Source: Bryopsis sp. KO-2023
Taxonomy: Eukaryota > Chlorophyta > Ulvophyceae > Bryopsidales > Bryopsidaceae
DNA length: 64,000 nt
Direction: 5' to 3'
NCBI GenBank assembly: GCA_030272585.1
Contig: BSYQ01000013.1
Location: 2,108,001-2,172,000 of the forward strand
The notes beneath the pieces were generated by a model, which saw nothing but the letters and a program-made list of their open reading frames with translations, was not told where the DNA came from and ran no database searches. The position numbers and the translations under genes were made by a program. Every line of letters begins with the position of its first letter. Position 1 is the stretch's first letter. Of the stretch, positions 44,686 to 54,729 are shown in pieces.

Positions 44686-45241
44686 ATGAGTCTCCACCTG
44701 GTGACTCGTGCCTCTGGAGCATATGCTGCTATTGCAACATACCATGATAACCTGGAGCAGTTATCCTCGTGTGGTCAATAGAGCAGAGGGGTTCACAAGA
44801 TACTCTTGTACCTTAGCTATCGGTTACCCCTTTAGCTATGCGGACCACCCACATCTCTCTACAATGGATAATCAGTTGACTATTGTCCCACTGATTCTAC
44901 CAACATCCAACACACCCATTCTTGGTGGCGAACCAAGACACCGTATCAATTCCTCCCGAATTGATATCCATACTCTCACACCTGCACATCCGCTTATGCA
45001 GTAAGAAGATGCGATACCCAACACTTCTTCTTATTCAACTTCACCTTCCTCTTTCGGAAGCAAGTCGACTCCCATTATGCGAGAAACCCAAAGTCAAGGT
45101 AGCTAACCGTCAACTAAGGCAGGTTCATTAGTTGAAAGTATTTCTGCTCATACAAACAACTTGATTTTTCTGATCACGAACCCCTCTTCATATCAGTACT
45201 CCCCTTCCTGATCACGAAGAAAACACTCAACCCTACACAAG
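44686..45241. other. 3' non-coding region of element 2
   Basis: About 550 bp, AT-rich, no ORF of note, between the polyprotein stop codon and the polypurine tract. Confidence 0.5.
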
Positions 45242-46147
45242 TCACGAACGAAGTTGCCTACTTCGATGCACTTGTTTCAGGGGAACCAACGTTGGTTTCT
45301 TATATTCCTCAATCATATCCCGAGCATTCTCCAGATTTGCTTCGGGCTCCCATGAGTTATGCTCATGCGAGTATCCCAACCACTTCACCAAGTATTGCGG
45401 GATTACTCGTCGACCTGTCTTTACCTCTCGGTAGTCGAGGAGTTTCTCAACCTCATATTCAAGCTCACCCTCAATCTCAACTGGAGGTGGCGGAGGCTGT
45501 GTCCTACCATGCTTCCAATACCTCTTCAGAAGTGAAGCATGAAAGACCGGGTGGATCGGAAGTGACTCAGGCAGTTCCAGCCGGAATGCAACCTGTTCGG
45601 CCATCGACCTTCGCTTTTGGACACCTTCCAAAACGCGGAAAGGACCCAACCATCGTGGCAACAACTTCCTCCTGCCGGGATGTTTCAGTTTAATATGTCT
45701 AGCATCCAGCAAGACCATATCTCCCACTTGAACATCTACCGGACGTCTGCGCGCATCAGCATAAGATTTCATCCTTTGCTGAGCCGCTTCCAAACACCGC
45801 TTTGCCTTGACAATCGCCTCGCGAATGTCCTCAGTCATCTTCTTCACCGCCGGTACCCCCACTTGGGTCTTACTTGTCCCACCTGGATCACCTGATCCTC
45901 TGGTAGGGAGTTGCACCGTCCACGGCGTCCACGGATCTCTACCGTAGTTCAAGAAGAACGGCGTCTCATCAGTGGCCATTGACTTGGAATTATTCATTGC
46001 AAATTCCACCACTGGTAACAAATCACTCCAATCATTCTGGCGCGGGCCAACGAAATGTCTCAGGGTATCCTCGAGGACCCTATTCATCGCTTCGGTCTGA
46101 CCATCAGTCTGTGGATGGAAAGCCGTCGATAACGCCTGATTGACTCC

Positions 46148-46497
46148 TGTAGTGAATCGCCCGATTCAGAGCCTGCTGGGCCCTGAATCAGGAGATCTGA
46201 CTGTAGGTTGGCGAGCTGGCAGCTCAGCAGGTGTCCCTGCTGAACTGGCAGCTCAGAACATTCTGTGATCTGACCTGATACAGTGATGGGTTCACTGTGT
46301 CAGCTCAGTAGTTGTCTGATCAGGGGATCAGGTCTTGTCAGAGGTGCTGCAGCAGGGTATTTGGGCAGCGCCTCTAGGGTATTGATACACTTGGTTTTAA
46401 CCTAACTTTTAACCTTGTTTGGAGTGCTTTGCACCTTGGTCTCCCTTTGTTTCACCTTCAGCTTGGCTGGCAGACTTGCAGAGTCGCAGCCGTTGCA
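46148..46497 (+). repeat. Solo LTR (family T), copy B, in the integrase region of element 2
   Basis: 350 bp, begins TGTAGTGAATCG and ends GCCGTTGCA. Target duplication ACTCC at 46143-46147 and 46498-46502. Its removal rejoins the integrase frame (LGVNQALSTAFHPQTDG). It is shorter than copy A and its 3' end is diverged, so it is an older or variant member. Confidence 0.82.
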
Positions 46498-46928
46498 ACT
46501 CCCAAGGTACGACACAATTCCTTGAAGAACGTCGACGTCCACCTTGTATCCCTGTCACTGATGAGAGTCTTAGGAAGTCCGTGTGAACGGAAGACCTCAC
46601 CAACAAACAGCCTCGCCGATTCAACCGCATCACAAGTCGTATGTGTAGCAACACAACGAACCATCTTTGTGAGTCTGTCTACAAAGACAATGATGGCATC
46701 GAATCCACTCGAACCCGACTTAGGCAAATCAGTAATCAAATCCATGGATACTGATTCCCATCTACCATCCGGTATACGTAAGGGTTGCAGAGGACCTGGC
46801 ACCTTGCCGCGTCGGTGCTTATTCCTCTGACACGAATCACATCCTTTCACAAAGTTTGCGATATCACCCTCAACGCCAGGCCACCAAAAGTGTTTCAAAA
46901 CTGCCCTTTGAGTCTTGCGGATCCCAAA

Positions 46929-47340
46929 CAGACATGGGCTGAGACCCCTGTGCACAGGACAGGACAGAACAGACTGTCTGTGCTGTGCACAGGGTCAGAC
47001 CTGTGCTGCACAGGTGCACAGACCTGTACAGCACAGCACAGACAGGGTCTGTGCAACATCTGTGCAGTTTCTGTGCAGTTCTGTGCAGATTCTGTGCCAA
47101 ATCTGTGCAGATTCTGTGCAGTTCTGTGCAGATTCTGTGCAGATCTGTGCTGTGCTGTGCAGGTCTGCTCACCTGTGCAGCACAGGTCTGACCCTGTGCA
47201 CAGCACAGACAGTCTGTGCTGTTCTGGCCTGTGCAATTCCGCTGCACAGGACAGGACAGCACAGGGTGCACAGAACCTGCACAGAACCCTGTCCTGTGCG
47301 GTGCACAGGACAGGGGTCTGTCCTGTGCAGCCCATGACTG
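46929..47340. mobile_element. hAT-like MITE copy 2
   Basis: 412 bp, termini CAGACATGGGCTG and CAGCCCATGACTG, perfect 8-bp duplication ATCCCAAA (46921-46928, 47341-47348). Interior made of CTGTGCAG/CTGTGCAC units. Excision with one duplication rejoins the integrase frame of element 2 exactly (GHFGIRKTQRAVL). Close relative of copy 1 at 33885/44096. Confidence 0.92.
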
Positions 47341-50300
47341 ATCCCAAAGTGTCCGGCATACACACTTTCATGACTTCCAATCAGAATCTCTTGCCTTAAG
47401 CCATCCCAATCAGGTACCACTATACGTGCCCCATTCCAACACAAGCCTGAGTCATAGTGACAACCATGAGCGGCGACCTCACTGGTTTCAAACCACTCAT
47501 CTTGTGCCAACCCCTCAAGAATTCTATCACTGAGCACCGACGTACCGGTCCGGGGCGAGGACGGATCCCCTTTCCAAGTTGGTCGTTTCTGGCCACCTCC
47601 CAGCTCCGAGAGTATTCCGATCTGCTGAGAATACGACGGATATCGTGACAAGGGATCTGCCACGTTCGTCCGACCCGGCCTGTATTCCCACTCGAACCGA
47701 AACCCCTGGAGGACTTCGAGCCAACGTGCCGATCTCCGTGAAAGCGTTTCTTGGGAATGGAAATATGTATTAGGCTGGTGATCACACACCACCTTGAACA
47801 TACGCACATCCAAGTAGCAACGCCACAACTTCAAAGCATGTACCACGGCGAACATTTCCTTGTCCCCGGTGCTCCAATTAAGTTGTGCTCCAGATAACTT
47901 CCGACTTTCGAAAGCTATTGGATGTCCCTCTTGCAACAAGATTGCCCCGATTGCATAATCTGAAGCATCAGCAATCACTTCGAAATCCTTATCGAAGTTA
48001 GGCATTGCCAAACAAGGCGCATTCGTTAAGCTTTCCTTAACTCCTTGAAATGCCCTTTGACAATCCTCTGTCCAACTCCACTCTTTGCCCTTCCTAAGCA
48101 AATTAGTGAGTGGGGCAACAAGCTTGCTGTACCCTTGCACAAACCTCCGAAAGTAATTCGACAGCCCAAGGAAAGAACGTAACTCACTTACATTCTTCGG
48201 GACAGGCCATTCGAACACCTTTGCAGTCTTACGAGTATCCACCGTAATACCGTCTCGGTTTACCACAAAACCAAGATAATGGAGCTCATTCTTGAAGAAA
48301 TCACACTTCTTAAGAAAGACCTTGTGCTCACGCAACCGTTCCAATTCGGCTCGTAAATGTTGCACATGCTCCTCGGGGGTTTTGCTGAATACGAGTATAT
48401 CATCCAAGTATATCAGGACCGACTTCCCAATCATACCAGTGAACACCCGATTCATCCAAGTCTGGAATATCGCTGGTGCGTTGCACAAACCCATCGGCAA
48501 CACCCGATATTCATACAGACCGAACGGGGTCTTAAAAGCAGTCTTCGGTTGGTCTGGTTCCTTCACTCGAAGTTGCCAGTACCCTGCTTTTAAGTCCAAG
48601 GCCGAAAAGAACTTCGCACCTTGCAATTGATCAAGGAGATCATCTATCCTTGGTAGAGGATATTGATTCCTGATCGTGAGTTTGTTCAACCCTCTATAGT
48701 CAACGCACATGCGCCGGGAACCATCAGGTTTGGGCACAAACAAGATAGGTGCTCCCCATGGACTACAACTTGGTTTCACCAAACCCTTTCTCAACATGTC
48801 AGCGATTTGCTCCTCGATCTCTTTTCTTTCCTCTGGCGTATACCGAAACATAGGTCTATGAACCGGTTTCGCTCCAGGGATAAGATCGATCGCTGCATCC
48901 TCTTCACGAGCGGGTGGACATTCAGCCAACTCCTCCGCAAATCTGTCCTCATACTCATTCAACAAGTTTTCCAACTCACTTGAATGAGACACAGATGGAA
49001 GGGATTCAGTTTCGGGTACCCCAGGTTCCTCCCCCTCAACAGGGTGCGGGACCTCCCGAACCAACACAAGGAAAGGTGAAAGCGAAGATTTCTTCAACCG
49101 CCTTTTCACTTGTGAGACACTCAACAAGGGATTGATCCGTGCATTCGACGGAGTAGGGGCACGTAACGCCAAATCAGGTCGTAACGTGAGTCGGTTTCCC
49201 CGTGTGGATAGAACCGATGCACTGCCCACAGTGAAATCCATCAGAACTCGGTGATTGCGTAACCACACATCCCCAAGGTACAAATCAAAATGCTTGGCAG
49301 TGATCACTTGACACTCGATTTTCATCCGCAAGCCTTGCATCCGCAAGTTAATCGAGGTGACCCCAACAACAGGATTTTGGACGTCCCCAATGGGATCGAC
49401 GACCATCTCATCCTCTTCTTGAGTTCCACTCTCATTTCTATCAACAGACATAACCTGGTCAGGATTCGTCTTTGATGAAACGGTTTGTTCGGGTTCCAAC
49501 ATATCTGCATCCACTGGATCAGATTTTTCTGTGGCATGTTCCACAACTGTTGGAAAAACTTCTTTCCCGAAACAAGCAAACACACCCTTGCTTACCGTTC
49601 CAGAATCACACACGTGACCCGGTTGGTATGGTGCACCGCACTTAAAACACAAACTGGCTACTCTACGCCTCTCGAGTTCCTTGTGACTCAAGCCAAAAGA
49701 GCGTTTCTCACTTCCCCGACGCATCCGCGTTGGTTGAGAATCACCACCACGACCTGGTGTGAAAGCCGGAGTCGATCGAAACTTCTTTCGACTATTCGAC
49801 CGTTCCTTGCTCTTTTCGTTTGTTTCATTGCGCTTTTTGCTCTTCTTGTCCTCTTCGTCACTCTCCTGTGACAACACTGGCATTCGCTCATCGTGCGAAA
49901 CCCCTTTTGCCAACACATGAGATCGGAAACCCTCATACGAGGTCCATTCCTTTCCCGAAGTATCCGTTGCAACCGCTTCTTTCAACACACTGTGCAAGTT
50001 GCGGTGTAAGAACCAAATCTTGGTGATATCATCCACCTTGGTCTTACGCAGGGTAAAGTATGTGTCCATCTGACGAACATACTCTCCAGTGTCACATTTC
50101 CGATTGATATGGTCCCTGAATGTGGCTAGTTTTTGAGTTATGGCATACTCTGTTGCCAACTCACCAAAACTACCATCATCCATGGCGGTACACATATCCT
50201 CCCACGATAGGGCACCTTGGGACACACTGTCCTCACCCACACGTGCAATGAGGTGTTTGATCCCCTTGGGACCCAAATAGGTTGGACCTATTTTACCCCA

Positions 50301-50582
50301 CTCGGAACGAGGCACACCCTCAGCATTCCAGAAAATTTCTAAGGTCACCCTGTGCTCAGCCCATGGACATTGTCCATCGAACTTGTCCGGTTTTCCAACC
50401 GCGGACCTTTTAGCACCTCTGCGGCTTTCGACCTCTTTCTGAAATTTTTCTTGCTGGGCTCTCAACAAAACCAACTCCCTTTGCAACTCTGCAACTGTGG
50501 GAGCTGCCATTTCTGGCTCCTCGGTCTGACCTCCGACCAAGTCTTGAACCTCAAGGCCAGTAGACCCCTCTGGTTGAGCCAT

Positions 50583-51235
50583 TTTCCTCACACCTTCTAT
50601 TGACCAAATAAAAGGGAACACACTCACTGAAGCTCTCCAAGCACTTCAGTACAACTGTACTCTTTCCACCATCCAAGACACAACTGCCCTTGGTATGCTA
50701 TGTAGCACTAAGGCTTCTCGAGAGCACACACACACACACACTAGAGCTCTCTAGGGTCTTGATATTAGATCAAGGAGAATACATCTCAGCAACCCCAGTC
50801 ACAGCCCTCACTGATGTTTGTGGGTTTCCAGAAAAACCTCAGCCCACTTTCACTTGCTTATCCACCCAAAAGAAAACACCCCTTTGAGTAGCAACAAGCC
50901 CTATGGACCCAAACAAGCACACAGCACCACCAAAACTCTCCAACACTTGTCTTAGGGTAACTGAGCTGACCCTTACCCTAACCTAGGGTAAACCACTCAG
51001 TGAACAAGAAAACAACCCAAGTTTTCCTTCGCAAACCCAAACGAACCCCAATAGGCCACCCTGAAAACCGTCAGGATCTTCAAACGGCCATAACTCGCTC
51101 GTCTGAACTCCGATAACAAAGCGACAAAATGTTCTGGAAAGCTCTTTTTCTGTAGATACTTTTTGCAACCTTGGAATCCCAATTCCGATACGTGTGCGAC
51201 CTCTAGCAGCCGAAAACGTGCGCCAGTCGTCACTT
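50583..51235. other. 5' leader of element 2
   Basis: Untranslated leader between the primer-binding site and the first polyprotein ATG. Contains a CA microsatellite at about 50725-50740. Confidence 0.5.
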
Positions 51236-51247
51236 GCTCCGAAACCA
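51236..51247 (-). other. Primer-binding site of element 2
   Basis: Minus strand TGGTTTCGGAGC, two bases inside the 5' LTR; same 12 bases as in element 1. Confidence 0.8.
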
Positions 51248-51249
51248 AC

Positions 51250-51489
51250 TGTTTAGAACCTCTCCTGCGCGACCTTGTCGCCAAAAGAAGCCCCCTGGAC
51301 AGCCCCTTGAAGTCCTTTAACCCTCCAACCCCATGGGTCCCATCAACCACGTGGAGGAACCTAGCAAGCTAGGCGGACACCCTGTCCAGTCACATCACCC
51401 ATCAGGGGGATGTGACATCGACCACCCACTACACCACGCCACCCACATGGCTAGTGGAGGCGGCACACTCAGGCAAGGAGGGCATAACA
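51250..51489 (-). repeat. 5' LTR of element 2
   Basis: 240 bp, apparently identical by eye to 44432-44671. Confidence 0.93.
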
Positions 51490-51510
51490 GCGAGCTCGAG
51501 CGATCTATTT

Positions 51511-51575
51511 TTAGCTATGTCTGACGAAAAGCGGTTATGTCTGACGAGTAGCGGTTATGGCAGTAGCGGACATGA
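51511..51575 (+). repeat. Right copy of the flanking inverted repeat
   Basis: TTAGCTATGTCTGACG then two GTCTGACGA..AGCGGTTAT-type units and GCAGTAGCGGACATG. Inverted relative to 33003-33070. One ~26-bp unit is duplicated compared with the left copy. Confidence 0.8.
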
Positions 51576-52266
51576 GGGGTAATCATTCGCACTGCGCAAT
51601 CGAACTTCCGAATTTCTAATCCTCCCTGCACATTCGACGTCTATATTTTCTGTCAACTCCATATTCGACTCGCGCTTCACATTCGACCAGGGCTGCACAT
51701 TCGACGTTCGGAATTTTTCAACAGAAACGACAGAAAGGTCTGAGCGACTTCGTTCGGGAGCTCGAGTCTCTCCTGTCGATTCTCTTGTGGGTTTTGTGAA
51801 GCGTGGTTTCGAATGGCGACGAAGGTGGGTCAAACGGAATACTATCGCTGTATTCGCTTCAAGTCTAACAAACCCTCTTGGGGGTAATTATTGATTGATT
51901 GATTGATTGATTGATGGGGTAGTCACGAACCGACACCTCGGGGAATCAAAACCCCGGTGACTCACCATGAGTGAGGTGCCTTGGTATTTAGGATGGTACA
52001 CTTCTTGTAATCATTCCCTTATTCACTCCCAACTCTCTCTTCTCACTCTCTCACACTCTGGAACACGAACTATTGGACGTTCGTTTCAATAAGTCGGGTT
52101 GTAGAAGGAGGCTAATCTTATATAACGGAGGTGCGAGAAGTACAAAAAAGTCGTTATCGTCGTCTCGCGTTTTCCAATATCGTGACGCTTCTGTTTTAAG
52201 TTCGAAAATGTTTTTCCAGGCCACGACCATCTACCCGCTCCAGAAAAGTGTGACGTCCGAGAGATT
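51576..52266. other. Non-repetitive stretch with (ATTG)n and possible gene start
   Basis: Repeated TTCGA-type motifs (CACATTCGAC at about 51630-51710) precede a short plus-strand ORF from ATG 51813 (MATKVGQTEYYRCIRFKSNK). It stops at a GTAATT followed by ATTG units (51888-51915), again resembling a LINE-tail insertion with possible duplication GGGGTA. Downstream are two small hairpins (CGGGGAATCAAAACCCCG at about 51940 and ACTCACCATGAGT at about 51960). The ORF could be the first exon of a broken host gene; no family recognised. Confidence 0.35.
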
Positions 52267-54059
52267 GAAACAGAAACAGAAACAGAATTACAAGTTGCGT
52301 AGGGCAAACCGCCCTGTTGCAACGACATACATGAGTGAATTGTGTCCCAACGTTCGAAGCAAGGCAAAAGCCTCTGAATGTAATCAACTCCTAAATGAAC
52401 AAAATCTCCTAAAACAAAAAAGTTCCAACGTCGCTGAAACCAGAAATCCCCAATCGAAACTCAAGAAAGAGCCCAAACGTCAAAACATAAAACCAAACAC
52501 AAGAATCGGTCGCTTCCAACTCAGAAACCCAGAGCGAGCGCCCAACAAACAAAGCAAACAACAAAGAACACCAACTTCCCCATCAAACGAAACATCCAGA
52601 ACAACGAAAAACAAACACCACCAGTCGCGACAAGCCCACTACGAACGAGCGTCCAACCACTCCCTACGCAAGGCGAGCGCCCGGCGAATATAAACAGCCA
52701 CACGAACCTGCCCCGGACAATTAAACAAACGAAACAGAGAGCCACGACTCTCTTCCACGACCGAGTTCACACGCAACCGCACATAAAGCGGACAAGCAAA
52801 AAGAACATGCACCTCGTTTTCAGGCGTCGAAACCCCAGCGGCCAAACAAAACGGACAATACCTCTCGTTCAAAGGCACGTCTCTATCACTCAAGTCCACA
52901 GCATCGATCTCCAAACCGTGAAGACGAGCCCGAAAACGCACCCAAGTCGTACGCAAACCCAAATCCGTAAAAGAAGACAGCGCCTTCGTGTAACAAAACG
53001 TCGGTTTGAACCGATTGTAATACGCCACGATACGCGGATGTCGAGAACGCAACTGACCCACAATATCTTTCTGTATAGGCACGCGCCCAGGTCGCCACGT
53101 CCACCTCCACAAACCCATCGAACTGTGGAACAAAGCGTCTCACCATAGCACGAAACTGGACCCACCAAGAACGCCGAGAATCCGGCTGACCACGCAACCA
53201 GAACAGCATCGCCCGCGTGGGATGCGTCGCCGGCAATTGCATCAGGCGATTCCAAAACTTCAACGCGTTCCGGTACAAATAAAACGTGACCGGCAAAACA
53301 CCACACTCCAAATACACGAAATTCTTCAGCGCCCTCGTCGGAAGACGTAGCACCGATTTTAGGTAACGCACCAACAGATCGTTCAGCGACACAGAGACAG
53401 AAGCGTCTTCGGATCGCGAAGCCCCAGATCCCCGGATCGAGCCAACAAGCGCCCACCGCCGCCTGTCCGTTTTGCAGAGTCCTGTCGATATGATTTCCAA
53501 ACACGTTCACGTTGCCCGGACCATCCTTGAAGAAAACTCCCAAATATTTCATCGTCGATTGCAGCTCCACATCCACACCGTTGAGAGACACAGTCGTGAG
53601 CCCCCGCGCATTCACCACCATCCCTTCCGTCTTCTCCAGATTCGTCTTCACTCCCCAATCGTGCTCATACTGCCCCAGCACATCACCAACAGCCGAGACA
53701 TCCTCCACAGACGAGCACGGCACCAGCGTGTCGTCCGCAAAGATGAGCGCCACAATGATCGCCAAACCCAGAACGATGTGGCTAACCTGCGCCCCCTCCA
53801 GCAGCCGCGGCAAGTTGTCATGATATAACGTGAAAAGCAGCGGACTGAACGGACAGCCCTGACGAACGCCCCTGCCGATTCCAAACGGCGCCGTGCACCC
53901 CTTCGTCCCACGAACCACCGCCGTCGAGTTCTCGTACATGAACGTCAGTACAACAAAAAAGGGATCAGCCAGGCCCAACCTCCGCAAGTGCAGCCACAAT
54001 CGCGAATGGCTAACGCTATCGTACGCCTTCTCCAAATCCAGCGAACAACAGAATAATGT
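52267..54059 (-). mobile_element. LINE retrotransposon 1, 5'-truncated, frameshifted
   Basis: Minus-strand remnant: reverse transcriptase C-terminal half (CSLDLEKAYDSVSHSRLWLH, LIFADDTLVPCSSVEDVSAV, KYLGVFFKDGPGNVNVF) followed, after an internal deletion and two frameshifts near 53,400 and 53,080, by the C-terminal domain with the zinc motif CPFCLAAGVSTPENEVHVLF and stop at 52,639. The ~370-bp 3' untranslated region ends in a stem-loop (GGGCGG..TTTGCCC within GTTGCAAC..GCAAC) and a CTGTTT repeat tail at 52,267. The zf-RVT C-terminus is common in plant and algal LINEs. Confidence 0.9.
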
Positions 54060-54729
54060 CTTCAACGTCAGTTGAAAAGTTTATGCGGCAGTTGGGCACA
54101 GGGCGGGTAGTTTCGTGATTGTGGAGGTACTTGGCTTAGCTGTACTCGTTTGAGTGGTCAGGATTTGATGTGCGTATTCGGTGGTTCTGGTGCTGCCAGG
54201 GTGGCAGTCAGACATTTAGTTTGTGCGGTTCTGATTGCAGCATTACAATGCACAGCACAGCACCGCTGTACAACTGTAGTGCTGCACAGCAAGGATATAA
54301 GCGGGCCATTTGTTTTGCTATTCACTTTTCTGCTCTTCGAGCAGCCCAGCAACCTTTTGCTGGCTCCTTGTAAGGAGATCTCAGTGTGTGGAGCGACACT
54401 CTCTGGAAGAGGATCGTCAACACGCACAACACTCACCTGGTCGCAGCCTGGGGCACTACATCGGCGAATTCGGGAAGGGGTCGTTTTTGAACGGTCATAT
54501 CGACAATTCACAGCTGCTGTCCCGCCTAAAACCACGTCCACGGTGCCTGCTGTTCGCTCCCAGCGCTGTGCTGCGCCAAAACCCTGCTCTGGTGCGCCAA
54601 GTGATGGGGCCAAAAGCTAGGGTTTGTACTGCCTGATCCGCGTGCTGTGAAGAAACGGCAATACAGGATCAAACGCAGACGAGGGCGCTCACCAAGGAAA
54701 AGAGGAACGAAAACAGGACGACAGGGTCC

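Larger units (their letters stand above)
45242..50582 (-). pseudogene. gag-pol: Gag-pol polyprotein of element 2, interrupted twice
   Basis: Segments 50582-47349, 46928-46498 and 46142-45242 sum to 4566 nt: one 1521-residue frame once the two inserts and one copy of each target duplication are removed. Order: gag (EYAITQKLATFRDHINRKCD), CCHC knuckle CFKCGAPYQPGHVC, a protease remnant (HFDLYLGDVWLRNHRVLMDF) without a visible D-S/T-G active site, reverse transcriptase (FSALDLKAGYWQLRV, YLDDILVFS), RNase H (VIADASDYAIGAILLQ), integrase zinc motif (YAGHFGIRK split by the MITE; CDSCQRNKHRRG), DDE core (TLISDRDTRWTSTFFKEL), and a C-terminal chromodomain (YLVKWLGYSHEHNSWEPEAN). Unlike element 1, gag and pol share one frame. 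Confidence 0.93.
44432..51489 (-). mobile_element. Ty3/gypsy chromodomain LTR retrotransposon, element 2 (7.06 kb)
   Basis: 240-bp LTRs (TGTTTAGAACC...GGGCATAACA) at 44432-44671 and 51250-51489. 5-bp target duplication GCGAG at 44427-44431 and 51490-51494. Coding on the minus strand. Begins 20 bp right of MITE copy 1. Contains a nested solo LTR (46148-46497) and MITE copy 2 (46929-47340). Removing both leaves 6.28 kb with a single gag-pol frame. Confidence 0.96.

Noticed and set aside
44096..47340. Regular CTGTGCAG repeats resembling a CRISPR or satellite array
   Set aside because: Units of 8-10 bp without unique spacers, confined to an element with inverted ends and 8-bp target duplications in a eukaryotic genome; explained as MITE interior.
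44056..47399. Cys/Val-rich open frames over the MITE copies, seen on both strands
   Set aside because: They arise from translation of CTGTGCAG repeats; no start context and no family features.
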